Of a stretch of 64,000 bases of DNA, positions 27,015-35,956 are shown in pieces. Numbering within the stretch: the stretch's first letter is position 1; each line of letters opens with the position of its first letter. The stretch is taken from the NCBI RefSeq assembly GCF_039794105.1, contig NZ_JBDIWA010000003.1:124001-188000 (forward strand), given 5' to 3'. Made by a program: the position numbers and the translations under genes. This DNA comes from Kuenenia sp039794105. Lineage in GTDB: Bacteria > Planctomycetota > Brocadiia > Brocadiales > Brocadiaceae. The notes below the pieces were generated by a model, which worked only from the letters and a program-made list of their open reading frames with translations, was not told the origin of the DNA and made no database searches.

Positions 27015-27665
27015 TTAAAAAGTAACCATTTTCCACTTATTTGCACTGGCATACAACCAAAGCATAGGGCTTGCGTTTACCGCTACCGGGTATCCCACCA
27101 TCCGCAAAAATTTTACATCCACATATGCATTGCCAAAACCATAGGAAGACGAAAGATCCAAACTATATTCTGAAACAAGGCGTTCAATAATCTTAACCTT
27201 CCCGCCGCAGTAAGAATGTATGCCGTCAATCTCACCGGTAATCCTGCCTTCATTATCAACGGCAAGTTTAGTACCTATCCCAATATCGGCATTGCAAACT
27301 TTTGTAAAGCATTCTACCATTGGACTCAGCGTGCCCGATAATAAAATGATCAGATATCCTTCATTTTTCAGTCTCTTTATTTCCTGTAACGCATATTCCG
27401 AGATATAAGGCAATATTCGCTTATGAAAACATTCTTCTATATTGCCAATAATGTCTTCATAATCATTATCCCTTAGATAGTATTTATTCTTTCTGACAGA
27501 CAGCCCTTTTAAACTGAGACCTTTCCGGAGAAAAGCTGCGGCAAAACGCAACAGACTCCTGAAATTTATTACCTTCTTTTCCAGAAGATAATAAAATAAA
27601 ACCCTTTCGGAGGAAATACCCTTAATTATTGTTCCGTCGATATCAAAAATAGCTGCTTTTCTCAC
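27015..27665 (-). CDS. HAD-superfamily (subclass IB) phosphatase
   Basis: Motif I is AIFDIDGTI (both aspartates present), motif II is ILLSGTLSP, and motif III/IV is in YGFGNAYVDVKFL, where the usual GDS/xxD has drifted to GNAYVD. SerB-like HAD-IB family; substrate unknown. The start is uncertain: no ATG precedes motif I. GTG 27665 gives a compact N-terminus, TTG 27701 also works, and the open frame reaches back to TTG 27809 inside the EamA gene. No good ribosome binding site supports any of them. Confidence 0.75.
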   Translation of the reverse strand: MRKAAIFDIDGTIIKGISSERVLFYYLLEKKVINFRSLLRFAAAFLRKGLSLKGLSVRKNKYYLRDNDYEDIIGNIEECFHKRILPYISEYALQEIKRLKNEGYLIILLSGTLSPMVECFTKVCNADIGIGTKLAVDNEGRITGEIDGIHSYCGGKVKIIERLVSEYSLDLSSSYGFGNAYVDVKFLRMVGYPVAVNASPMLWLYASANKWKMVTF

Positions 27666-27724
27666 GCGCAGGATTTTACTTATTGAATATGCTTCTTTCA
27701 ATAAAAAAACTATAAGGGCGCTTT

Positions 27725-28141
27725 CTAGCGAAGCAACATCAGCCCCCCTAAAATTAACAACATACCCATAACTTTGGAAAAGGTAACTTCCTCTCCCAAA
27801 AAAATACAACCAAAAAGAAAGGTAAACAATGGGGCGCTGCTGGTAATAGGAACAACTTTTGAAATTTCCCCAGTTTTAATTGCCTTAAAAAATATCACCT
27901 GTGCTATAAAACCCGCCAAAAGACCTGCAAGCACAAGGCAGCAAATGGACTTGATTCCCATCCTCCCGACGGCTGACAGATTTGAAGTAAACAACACAAT
28001 AATAATAACGCCAATGAATACGCCCGAACTTCGCACTATATAAGCCGTCATAGGTTCAACCGAAGAAAGCCCTACCTTTTCCAAAAAAGCAACGGTACCC
28101 CAGAGAATAGCGGTAATAATTGCAAAATAATATGGCTCCAT
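27725..28141 (-). CDS. EamA/DMT-type membrane protein, single-domain
   Basis: 138 residues with four to five hydrophobic helices and one EamA unit (ILWGTVAFLEKVGL at the start; VPITSSAPLFTFLFGCIFLGEEVT near the end). Single-unit members probably work as dimers. Transported substrate unknown. It is the first gene of a small minus-strand run with the HAD phosphatase and nitroreductase. Confidence 0.87.
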   Translation of the reverse strand: MEPYYFAIITAILWGTVAFLEKVGLSSVEPMTAYIVRSSGVFIGVIIIVLFTSNLSAVGRMGIKSICCLVLAGLLAGFIAQVIFFKAIKTGEISKVVPITSSAPLFTFLFGCIFLGEEVTFSKVMGMLLILGGLMLLR

Positions 28142-28181
28142 ATTGCCTTACCTCGAATAGTTGTTCTGAATTCTGAATAGT

Positions 28182-28254
28182 GTAGGGGCGAAGCATTTGC
28201 TATAGCTTGTCATAAATGCATTCATACCCAAACGGGCAAATGCTTCGCCCCTAC
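28182..28254. repeat. GTAGGGGCGAAGCATT hairpin
   Basis: Arms GTAGGGGCGAAGCATTTGC and the inverse surround an imperfect inner stem. Same family as 20807-20878 and 61851-61921. Confidence 0.85.
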
Positions 28255-28320
28255 GTGCATTGTTTGCAGATTAAAACTTTATATGATTCTTGTGAAACGG
28301 ACAATGAAATTCTCCAGATA

Positions 28321-28418
28321 CAGTCGGCAGTTGGCAATCTACAGTCGGCAATCGGCAATCGGCAAATTGCAGATTGGGGATTGGGGATTGGGGATTGGAG
28401 CATTCGGCAATCTACAGT
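28321..28418. repeat. orientation-switching heptamer array
   Basis: Units CAGTCGG, CAATCTA and CAATCGG run to a GGCAAATTGCAGATTG junction, then GATTGGG repeats four times, ending with CGGCAATCTACAG. No gene is seen between 28142 and 28623. Confidence 0.8.
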
Positions 28419-28623
28419 TATTTCCCGGCAAAATGAAGCTTTTATCCGCACCGCCAGGCACTTTTAACCCCGCATGATGCATGGTGTTGCGTCCTATTAC
28501 GTTTCAGCCTGATAGCTTTATATGCCTTGATTTGCCGCAATACTTTTGTTACCATTTACCATTTCATAAAATTATTTATAAAATGATTTTTTTTAAATCG
28601 TAAGCAGGGGTTTACCAATAAAG

Positions 28624-29592
28624 GTGCTGGATTTGTGCAAATATATCATCGGCGTGGACTTGGGCGGCACTAATTTAAAAGCCGGCATTGTTGGGCGGGA
28701 TGGCAACATTTTGCATCAGTTTTCAATAAAAACGAACGCCCATGCTGAATCACAGATAATTTCTCACCAAATATGTGAACTTATCGCCGGAATAATAAAA
28801 AGTGCCCGCATTGAGAAACCCGATATTCTTGGTATAGGGCTTGGTTCTCCGGGACTGATTGATAAAAAAGGCGAGACTATTTTGTTTTCACCTAATTTAT
28901 CCAAATGGCGTGATATTCCCATTAAAAGAATTATATCCGATACATTTGGCTTGCCCTGTATCCTGGAAAATGATGCAAATGCAGCCGCCTGGGGAGAAAA
29001 ATGGGTAGGGGCCGGGAAAGACGTCAGTTCATTGGTAATGTTAACGCTGGGTACGGGAATCGGTGGCGGTATTATACTGGATAATAAGTTGTGGCGGGGA
29101 ATAAATAATACGGCCGGAGAAATAGGCCATATGTCGATACAAGCAGACGGCCCTCTGTGTAATTGCGGCAATTATGGATGTATTGAGGTGTATGCATCCG
29201 CGCCTGGCATGGTAAGACGATTCAGGGAGTTATTGGAAAGCGGCAAGGCTTCATTATTAAAAAAGGATGAGGAAATTACCGCTAAGAGGATCAATGAAGC
29301 TGCCGTACAGGGAGATGGTGCATCGTTGAGTATTATTGAAGAAACGGGGCGCTATCTCGGCATTGCTATCGTTAATATCATACACATATTGAATCCCGGG
29401 GCTGTTGTATTGTCAGGGGGCCTGATTGGTTCCGGAGAATTGTTAATGCGTCCGGTTAAACGGACAATAGAAGAAAGGGTTTTAAAGGCATCATATAAGG
29501 ATACGAAAATACTATTTTCACAACTTGGTACTGATGCGGGAATAATAGGAGCTGCCGGATGTCTACTGAAAGAATTAGAAATTTCTGCATAA
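28624..29592 (+). CDS. ROK family sugar kinase (glucokinase-like)
   Basis: 322 residues, with an ATP-binding IIGVDLGGTNLKAG opening, a catalytic region LENDANAAAWGE, and the ROK zinc motif region with GHMSI followed by CNCGNYGCIEVYAS. Likely phosphorylates glucose or a related sugar with ATP. The start is GTG 28624; TTG 28633 is an alternative. It overlaps lepA by 34 bases. Confidence 0.9.
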   Translation: MLDLCKYIIGVDLGGTNLKAGIVGRDGNILHQFSIKTNAHAESQIISHQICELIAGIIKSARIEKPDILGIGLGSPGLIDKKGETILFSPNLSKWRDIPIKRIISDTFGLPCILENDANAAAWGEKWVGAGKDVSSLVMLTLGTGIGGGIILDNKLWRGINNTAGEIGHMSIQADGPLCNCGNYGCIEVYASAPGMVRRFRELLESGKASLLKKDEEITAKRINEAAVQGDGASLSIIEETGRYLGIAIVNIIHILNPGAVVLSGGLIGSGELLMRPVKRTIEERVLKASYKDTKILFSQLGTDAGIIGAAGCLLKELEISA

Positions 29593-31361
29593 TTGCACAT
29601 ATCGATCACGGAAAGTCAACCCTGGCAGACCGCCTTCTGGAAAGGACGCAGGCTATATCGACGAGAGAATTCCGGAATCAGATGCTTGATGATATGGATT
29701 TAGAACGCGAACGCGGCATTACCATAAAGGCAAGTGCGGTGGCATTGACGCTCAGGCGCGGGGAAACAGAGTATAATTTAAACCTCATCGATACCCCGGG
29801 CCATGTTGATTTTAGCTATGAAGTATCGAGGAGTCTGGGTTCCTGTGAAGGGGCTTTGCTGCTGGTGGACGCCTCGCAAGGTGTGGAGGCGCAGACTGTC
29901 GCCAATGCCTACCTTGCAATGGAGCATGATCTGGTAATTATCCCCGTGGTAAGTAAAATTGATTTGCCGTCGTCACGCCCTTATGAGGTATTAGCCGAAA
30001 TGGAAAAGACCCTGGGCATTAGCGCTGAAGAGGCGTTAATGGTGAGCGCAAAGAGCGGAGAAGGCGTTGATCAGATTTTTGACGCTATTATTAAATATAT
30101 CCCACCGCCAAAAGGCGATCCCAATGGGCCGCTGCGGGCGTTAATTTTCGATTCGGAGTATGATGCGTACAGGGGCGTCATTATTTACCTGCGTGTCTTT
30201 GACGGATCGTTAAAAGTGGGCGATGAAATATTCATGATAAAAACACGGCGTTCGTTTAAGGTGGAAGAGGTCGGCGTCTTTAAACCAAAAATGACGCCCA
30301 AAAACGGACTTTTTACCGGTGAAGTAGGATATTGCATCGCCAATATCAAGTCCATTCGCGATGTTAAAGTAGGCGATACTGTCACCTTAAACAAGGAAAA
30401 AGCGGAAAAACCATTAACCGGCTACCGGCAGCCAATACCAATGGTCTATTGCGGCATCTATCCTGTGGACAATGCCGATTTTAAAGTGCTTCGTGAGGCG
30501 CTGGAACGTTTAAGCCTGAACGATTCTTCTTTCAGTTTTATCCCTGAAACTTCCCAGGCGTTGGGATTCGGCTTCCGGTGCGGATTTCTCGGGCTTTTAC
30601 ATATGGATATAGTGCAGGAACGTCTGGAACGGGAAAGCCATATCAATATAGTACAGACGGCGCCTAACGTAACATATGAAATTTTAAAAACAAACAAAGA
30701 AGTAATCAGAGTCGATAATCCCGAAAGTGTTCCACCTGTAAATGAAATAGAAGAATTTCGGGAACCAATGGTGCGTGCCAGTTTTGTCTTGCCTACAGAA
30801 TATTTAGGAGCTATCATGCAACTTGCTGAAGCAAGAAGGGGCAGATACAAAAGCACTGAATATTTAAGCGAAAAACGTGCGATTCTTGTATACGAATTGC
30901 CCTTAGCGGAAATCATTTTTGATTTCTTTGATAAAATGAAATCGGCATCAAGAGGCTATGGAACATTGGATTACGATTTAATAGGATACGAACCTACCGA
31001 CCTTGTAAAATTAGATATCCTCGTTGGCGGGAAAAGGGTAGACGCCCTTTCAACCATAGTACACAAAAAGGATGCAGAGGTCAGAGGAAGAAAACAGGTG
31101 AAGAAGTTAAAAAAAGAGATTTCCAGACACCTGTTTGAAGTGGTTTTGCAGGCGGCTATCGGGAGCAGGGTAATTGCCAGGGAGACCATTAAACCTATTG
31201 CTAAAAATGTTACGGCCAAATGTTACGGCGGAGATATTACGAGAAAAAGGAAACTTCTGGAAAAACAGAAAGAAGGGAAAAAACGTATGAAATCGGTGGG
31301 AAACGTGGAAATACCCCAGAAAGCATTCTTGTCCGTACTGTCGATTGATGATGATGAATAA
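29559..31361 (+). CDS. lepA: translation elongation factor 4 (LepA)
   Basis: A 600-residue ribosome-associated GTPase. G1 is AHIDHGKST, G2/G3 include ERGITIKAS and DTPGHVD, and G4 is VSKIDLPS. The LepA-specific C-terminal domain (GGKRVDALSTIVHKKDAE; KRKLLEKQKEGKKRMK) distinguishes it from EF-G. Canonical length. It overlaps lepB by 17 bases, an arrangement (lepA-lepB) shared with many bacteria. Confidence 0.97.
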   Translation: MSTERIRNFCIIAHIDHGKSTLADRLLERTQAISTREFRNQMLDDMDLERERGITIKASAVALTLRRGETEYNLNLIDTPGHVDFSYEVSRSLGSCEGALLLVDASQGVEAQTVANAYLAMEHDLVIIPVVSKIDLPSSRPYEVLAEMEKTLGISAEEALMVSAKSGEGVDQIFDAIIKYIPPPKGDPNGPLRALIFDSEYDAYRGVIIYLRVFDGSLKVGDEIFMIKTRRSFKVEEVGVFKPKMTPKNGLFTGEVGYCIANIKSIRDVKVGDTVTLNKEKAEKPLTGYRQPIPMVYCGIYPVDNADFKVLREALERLSLNDSSFSFIPETSQALGFGFRCGFLGLLHMDIVQERLERESHINIVQTAPNVTYEILKTNKEVIRVDNPESVPPVNEIEEFREPMVRASFVLPTEYLGAIMQLAEARRGRYKSTEYLSEKRAILVYELPLAEIIFDFFDKMKSASRGYGTLDYDLIGYEPTDLVKLDILVGGKRVDALSTIVHKKDAEVRGRKQVKKLKKEISRHLFEVVLQAAIGSRVIARETIKPIAKNVTAKCYGGDITRKRKLLEKQKEGKKRMKSVGNVEIPQKAFLSVLSIDDDE

Positions 31362-32880
31362 AAAAGGGTGGTTTGTGTTCAAAAATAAGGAAAACACTAA
31401 AAAGACAGATTTACCGGAAAAAAAGAAAAAGCGCAAACATAAGTTACGCGAAAATATAGAATCAATAGCTATAGCGGTGGCATTAGCATTCGCTATCCGT
31501 TATTTTGTAGTAGAAGCATTTAAAATTCCGACAGGATCGATGGCGCCTACTCTGTTGGGCGTGCATAAGGACGTCAGTTGCCCTAACTGCAACTGGAGTT
31601 TCTATGCCGACCGCCAAAGCGAGACCGCTACCTGCCCCAATTGCCAATTTGAAATAAATACCTCTCTTTACTGCACTGCATGCAATGGCAAGATCCGATA
31701 TAACTGGCCCCCCTGGCTATGGAGAAAAGGCACATGCTCCGCTTGCCAAACAAAAATAGCATGGAAGGACTTGTCAAACCGGGTTACGCATGGCGGCAAC
31801 AGAATACTGGTAAATAAATTCTGGTATACATTTACCAAACCGAAACGCTGGGACGTCATGGTCTTTGTCTATCCGTTCTATGATATAAAATGTAAAAGCT
31901 GTTCGGTTCTGATACCTGATGTAAAATGGCGTGACAGTTTATCCTGTCCGCGGTGCGGTTCTACAAAATTTTCAAAAAAGAAGAAGAATTATATTAAACG
32001 GCTGATTGGATTGCCGGGTGAAAAGCTGCAGATCGTAAATGGTGATATTTATATAAACGACAAAATACAAAGAAAACCTGAAAAAGCACAGAATGCGTTA
32101 TGGATGCCTGTTTATAACGGTAATTACACCATACATGAGGAAGTGGTCCCTACCTGGATAATAGACAATGAATTTTGGAATGTCAGTGAGAAATCACTGT
32201 CATTGAATAATCTGAATAAAGATAATTCCGGGACTTCACTGGTTACTTTTGGACAACAAATATCCGACCAAAACGGTTACAATAACCGTTCCGGAGAGAA
32301 TGAAATGGGAGACGTCAAAATAAGCCTTGACGTTACTCCGGCAAAAGGCTCGCATCGATTGGAATTTGTTCTTGAAAAAAATGAAGAGGTCTTTTCCGCC
32401 AGTATTCCCATCGAAGATATCACAAACAAGTGTACTCTTTCGAGGTCAAATAATGTTGTAGTGGAAAAAGATTTTCATTTAACCGCCGACCAGACACATA
32501 AGATAGAATTTTCCAATGTAGATCATATCGTATCACTTAAGGTAAATGACGTTAATGTATTTTCATTCGACTATGATAACGGGAGTATCCCCGCGTTCCG
32601 CCCATTTGACTCAAGCAGGGTGCGTTTTGGCGGAACGAACGCAAAGGTGAAGTATGATAATATTCAAATATATCACGACATTTACTATACAAGCCTTTCG
32701 GGAGATACCTATGGCACTTTCCAGCCAATTCAACTGAAGGAAAAAGATTATTTTGTATTAGGGGACAATAGCAGGAACAGTAACGATAGCCGCGTGTGGA
32801 AGTTTGTTCCAGAAAAGAATGTTGTAGGGAAGGCATTTTTTGTATTCTGGCCATTAGAAAACATCAACTTTATTAAATAA
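31345..32880 (+). CDS. lepB: signal peptidase I with zinc-ribbon and LamG-like insertions
   Basis: Cleaves signal peptides at the membrane. The catalytic dyad is visible: S65 in IPTGSMAPTL and K218 in YIKRLIGLPGE, plus the GDNSRNSNDSR box near the end. One membrane helix lies at about 38-53. At 511 residues it is far longer than the usual 200-300. Between S65 and K218 are six CxxC knuckles (from C79, C97, C110, C131, C183, C201), enough for three zinc ribbons. A beta-rich insertion (about 305-450) resembles a LamG-type fold. The insertions resemble planctomycete homologues; their role is unknown. Confidence 0.92.
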   Translation: MMMMNKKGWFVFKNKENTKKTDLPEKKKKRKHKLRENIESIAIAVALAFAIRYFVVEAFKIPTGSMAPTLLGVHKDVSCPNCNWSFYADRQSETATCPNCQFEINTSLYCTACNGKIRYNWPPWLWRKGTCSACQTKIAWKDLSNRVTHGGNRILVNKFWYTFTKPKRWDVMVFVYPFYDIKCKSCSVLIPDVKWRDSLSCPRCGSTKFSKKKKNYIKRLIGLPGEKLQIVNGDIYINDKIQRKPEKAQNALWMPVYNGNYTIHEEVVPTWIIDNEFWNVSEKSLSLNNLNKDNSGTSLVTFGQQISDQNGYNNRSGENEMGDVKISLDVTPAKGSHRLEFVLEKNEEVFSASIPIEDITNKCTLSRSNNVVVEKDFHLTADQTHKIEFSNVDHIVSLKVNDVNVFSFDYDNGSIPAFRPFDSSRVRFGGTNAKVKYDNIQIYHDIYYTSLSGDTYGTFQPIQLKEKDYFVLGDNSRNSNDSRVWKFVPEKNVVGKAFFVFWPLENINFIK

Positions 32881-32882
32881 AT

Positions 32883-33701
32883 ATGAACTTACTCCGAACA
32901 GAAGGGTTAACAAAATCTTTCGGTAAACGCACTGTTGTAAACAATGTCAGTTTCGAAATAAACAGAGGCGAAATAGTCGGATTGCTTGGTCAAAACGGGG
33001 CAGGGAAAAGCACCTCTTTCAATATGGTTATTGGAATTATTCGACCGGATAGCGGAAGGGTAATTTTTCAAGATGAAGACGTTACCCATATGCCGATATA
33101 TTTACGGGCGCGTAAAGGCATGGGATACTTATGCCAGGAACCGTCTGTTTTCCAGCGTTTAACGGTGGAAGAAAACATTCTGGCTATCCTGGAAACCCAT
33201 AGATACAATTCTCATGAAAAATACAAATTACTTGTCGATCTGCTTGCCGAATTCAATTTGAAATCGCTTTCAAAACATAAGGCATTTACCCTTTCCGGCG
33301 GAGAAAGAAGGCGTCTTGAAATTGCGCGGGCGCTTGCAAGCTCTCCTTCCATGATTTTGCTGGACGAACCCTTCACCGGTGTGGATCCTATTGCGGTAAA
33401 TGAGGTGCAGGAAATCGTTTTAAAACTCAGAGATAAGGGAATCGGCATCCTTATTACCGACCACAATGTCCGGGAGGCGCTGAGCATTACCTCTCATTCA
33501 TATATCATCAGCGAAGGCGAGGTTGTTGCAAAAGGCACAACACAGGAAATATTAAATAATCCGGTCGCGCGCCAGTCTTATCTCGGTGATAATTTCCCAA
33601 ACAGTGAACACCGGTTAGCCGATTTTGATTATCAGCACAGGAAAATATCAACAGATAAAAAGAAAAAACCCATTGTTCGAAAAGATGCCATTACAAAATA
33701 G
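32883..33701 (+). CDS. lptB: LPS export ABC transporter ATPase LptB
   Basis: 272 residues. Walker A is GQNGAGKST, the signature is LSGGERRR, Walker B is MILLDEP, the switch histidine is in LITDHNVRE, and LTVEENILAILE is typical of LptB. The C-terminal ~30 residues (Lys-rich) are extra. It supports an LPS-type outer membrane. It starts two bases after lepB; LptF/G and LptA are not nearby. Confidence 0.93.
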   Translation: MNLLRTEGLTKSFGKRTVVNNVSFEINRGEIVGLLGQNGAGKSTSFNMVIGIIRPDSGRVIFQDEDVTHMPIYLRARKGMGYLCQEPSVFQRLTVEENILAILETHRYNSHEKYKLLVDLLAEFNLKSLSKHKAFTLSGGERRRLEIARALASSPSMILLDEPFTGVDPIAVNEVQEIVLKLRDKGIGILITDHNVREALSITSHSYIISEGEVVAKGTTQEILNNPVARQSYLGDNFPNSEHRLADFDYQHRKISTDKKKKPIVRKDAITK

Positions 33702-33710
33702 TGCCTTAAG

Positions 33711-33753
33711 CAGTAGGCAATCCTACAGTCTACAATCTTCGGCAATCGGCAGT
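33711..33753. repeat. short heptamer array
   Basis: CAATCCTACAGTCTACAATC and CGGCAATCGGCAGTT units of the CARTCNN type lie directly downstream of lptB. Confidence 0.65.
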
Positions 33754-33776
33754 TAACGAAGGACTAAGGACTCCTG

Positions 33777-34077
33777 GCGGGTTCGGGTTTGCAAACCAAT
33801 GTCATTAAGTTAAGCGACCGGCCGCAAAAGTCCCCCTTAGAAAAGGGGGATAAAGGGGGTTGTTTTTGATCAAATATCCTTAACTTAATGACATTGGTTT
33901 GCAACCTGGACCCATGAGTTTATATGGATAATGGAGCCATGTACTGCGATAAAATTCCAATGCCCAAATCACAAAATCCCTGTTTGGCATCTGGAATTTA
34001 TTTGTCAATCGTTATGCCAATAGAAGGCGGGATTGAAAGTATAAAACGTTTGGTTCAGGTTACAAACCTGAACCCGC
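33777..34077 (-). repeat. ~190 bp palindromic-end element, copy B, interrupted by a 98 bp element
   Basis: Inverse orientation relative to copy A: it runs from GCGGGTTCGGGTTTGCAAAC to AGTATAAAACGTTTGGTTCA and the terminal TACAAACCTGAACCCGC. The first palindrome is split at its centre by the insertion at 33798-33895. No gene lies between 33702 and 34117. Confidence 0.8.
33798..33895. mobile_element. 98 bp miniature element with 17 bp perfect terminal inverted repeats (copy 1)
   Basis: The ends are AATGTCATTAAGTTAAG and CTTAACTTAATGACATT. The core is CCCCCTTAGAAAAGGGGGAT. It is flanked by GGTTTGCAAACC on the left (33786-33797) and GGTTTGCAACC on the right (33896-33906), a duplicated target. 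The second copy is at 52431-52528 in the same position of the same host repeat. Confidence 0.82.
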
Positions 34078-34117
34078 GAAGTTAACCAATGACTAATGAC
34101 CAGTATGTTGCCTTAAT

Positions 34118-34864
34118 ATGAATAGCATAAAAAGTTATTTACGTAACATTTATATCATCTTTCTCTCAGCCGTGTATGCATTGTTTTTTCTGGGTGGGTG
34201 CGCCACTCAACAAGAGAAAACGGAAATTCCCTTGCTTAAAGAAAAGCCGGTGGCTTCTGAAGAACCACAAAAGGCGATGACTACCTATACGATTATGAAA
34301 GGGGACACGTTGTGGCGTATTTCAAAAAATTACGGCGTGTCGGTCGAGTCAATTGTGGCGGCAAATCAAATAAAAGATATACGGGATTTAAAGATAGGAC
34401 AGAAAATTACTATTCCCTCGAACAATCTTTCCTATAAGTCATATAGCAACCCAACAGTAAGCGCCATGCCGTCTCAAAACCGCGTTTCTTCAAAAGGTTT
34501 TATCTGGCCCGTAAAAGGGGATATCGTATCGCATTTTAACCAAACAAGAAACGGCAGAAAGTTTATGGGTATAAGTATACAAACCCATCCAGGACAAGAA
34601 ATCGTTGCGGCAAAAAAAGGAACGGTAGAAGCGGTTTCCGGTTCGGACAATAATTTTTATGTGGTCGTAATCAAACATGATGGGGAAGTAAGAACTTTAT
34701 ATGGCGCCCATTGTATACCAGTTGTCGGGGAAGGAAACTATGTTGGACAAGGGCAGACAATTGCCACTTTTGACCCCCTCACGAAGGAAAGCAGCACAAA
34801 AGAAATTCACTTTAAAATATATGTAAAAGATACACCTGTTAACCCTGTTTCTTATTTACCTTAA
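34118..34864 (+). CDS. LysM/LytM-domain lipoprotein, catalytically degenerate (NlpD-like)
   Basis: Signal peptide with lipobox FLGGC (lipid on the cysteine at about residue 28). A LysM domain (about 55-100, YTIMKGDTLWRISKNYGVS) binds peptidoglycan. The C-terminal M23/LytM fold (about 125-248) has lost most zinc ligands: HxGxD is FMGIS and the HxH motif is EIHFKI. It is therefore more likely an NlpD/EnvC-type activator of amidases than a hydrolase. It stands alone, 16 bases before the FmdB gene. Confidence 0.88.
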   Translation: MNSIKSYLRNIYIIFLSAVYALFFLGGCATQQEKTEIPLLKEKPVASEEPQKAMTTYTIMKGDTLWRISKNYGVSVESIVAANQIKDIRDLKIGQKITIPSNNLSYKSYSNPTVSAMPSQNRVSSKGFIWPVKGDIVSHFNQTRNGRKFMGISIQTHPGQEIVAAKKGTVEAVSGSDNNFYVVVIKHDGEVRTLYGAHCIPVVGEGNYVGQGQTIATFDPLTKESSTKEIHFKIYVKDTPVNPVSYLP

Positions 34865-34880
34865 TGATGGAGAAAGCTAT

Positions 34881-35099
34881 ATGCCCGTATATGAATTTAA
34901 ATGCAACAAATGCAACATAACATTTGAGGAATATTTTAAAAGCGCCTCTGAACAAAAAACGCTGTTTTGCCCTTCCTGCCGAAGCGAACAAGTTGAAAAA
35001 ATATTTTCCGTTTTCGGCGCCTCAGGGACAGGCAATGGCAATCCTGCCCCCGCAGGAAACAAGGCGGGCGGAGGTTGTGGTTGTTGTGCAATGGGCTAA
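34881..35099 (+). CDS. FmdB-family zinc ribbon protein
   Basis: 72 residues. The zinc ribbon has CNKC (C9, C12) and CPSC, the opening MPVYEFKCNKC is typical, and the Gly/Cys tail GGGCGCCAMG is common in the family. Proposed as a regulatory protein, function unproven. The GGAG upstream (ATGATGGAGAAAGC) supports the start. Confidence 0.88.
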   Translation: MPVYEFKCNKCNITFEEYFKSASEQKTLFCPSCRSEQVEKIFSVFGASGTGNGNPAPAGNKAGGGCGCCAMG

Positions 35100-35147
35100 T
35101 GAGCCTTTTCCGGCGCTTCGCCACTGCATCTGTTTGATAATGTTAAT

Positions 35148-35233
35148 GTAGAGACGCATTGCATGCGTCTCTTTGTTTTGTAAACATTTTCATTACGCAT
35201 AGCAGTTTCCAGACGCATGCAATGCGTCTCTAC
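35148..35233. repeat. GTAGAGACGCATTGC inverted pair
   Basis: GTAGAGACGCATTGCATGCG and the exact inverse CGCATGCAATGCGTCTCTAC are separated by about 45 bases. Each arm itself contains a GCATTGCATGC core. Confidence 0.8.
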
Positions 35234-35248
35234 AAAATATCGAAAATT

Positions 35249-35448
35249 CCTAAGCTGGCATAGCCGGAACCAAACAAGCACGAGATAAGAAATACGAAAT
35301 ACGAAAAAGGAACCACAGATTACACAGATTGCACAGATTAAAAAATTAATCACAAACTTAACAATGACTAATTCAGAACATATTTCAGATTTTACAATTA
35401 AATATTTTGCCAAAAAACGGCAAAGAAATTACTGATAAGGTAAACGTT
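35249..35448 (-). repeat. ~300 bp repeat family, copy R4 with an exchanged middle
   Basis: It begins CCTAAGCTGGCATAGCCGGA and ends AAGAAATTACTGATAAGG, the two family termini. The middle carries AACCACAGATTACACAGATT-type text instead of the arms of R1. The gap 35100-35466 contains no gene. Confidence 0.7.
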
Positions 35449-35466
35449 AAAATAAAGGGTTTTTGA

Positions 35467-35955
35467 ATGATGAAAAATATATGGGCGCCATGGCGTGTGA
35501 CGTATATTAAGAACGCGTCTGAAAAAGAGGCATGTTTTTTATGCGAAGCGTACAACGGCAGTTCGGAAGAGGAAAAACATATCGTATGCCGCGGCGAGCA
35601 ATGTTTTTGCATTTTGAATAAATATCCCTATAACAACGGACACCTCATGGTTGTCCCAAACAGGCATGTGGCAGATATCACCGAACTTGCCGATAGTGAA
35701 TTACTGGAGATAATGAAGATGACGGGTAAGATGCAAAAACACCTTTCATCGCTTATGAAACCAGATGGTTTTAATATAGGCATTAACCTGGGAAAATCAG
35801 CAGGCGCGGGGTTGCCAGGCCATATACATTTGCATATAGTGCCAAGATGGAACGGCGATACGAATTTTATGCCGGTCTTATCAGACGTAAAGATCATATC
35901 TCAGTCATTGGAAGATATTGCTGCGGAACTTAAAAAAAATATTTCGGGTGGGTAA
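35467..35955 (+). CDS. HIT-family nucleotide hydrolase (Ap4A phosphorylase-like)
   Basis: 162 residues. The catalytic histidine triad is HIHLHIVPR, preceded by GLPG. The N-terminal CFLCEA and the later His form the zinc-site pattern of Fhit/Ap4A-type HIT proteins. It likely hydrolyses dinucleoside polyphosphates. It ends one base before the GTG of ispD. Confidence 0.9.
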   Translation: MMKNIWAPWRVTYIKNASEKEACFLCEAYNGSSEEEKHIVCRGEQCFCILNKYPYNNGHLMVVPNRHVADITELADSELLEIMKMTGKMQKHLSSLMKPDGFNIGINLGKSAGAGLPGHIHLHIVPRWNGDTNFMPVLSDVKIISQSLEDIAAELKKNISGG

Positions 35956-35956
35956 A

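Noticed and set aside
27666..27809. Upstream part of the HAD phosphatase frame
   Set aside because: It overlaps the EamA gene by 85 bases, begins at TTG without a ribosome binding site and adds nothing recognisable before motif I.
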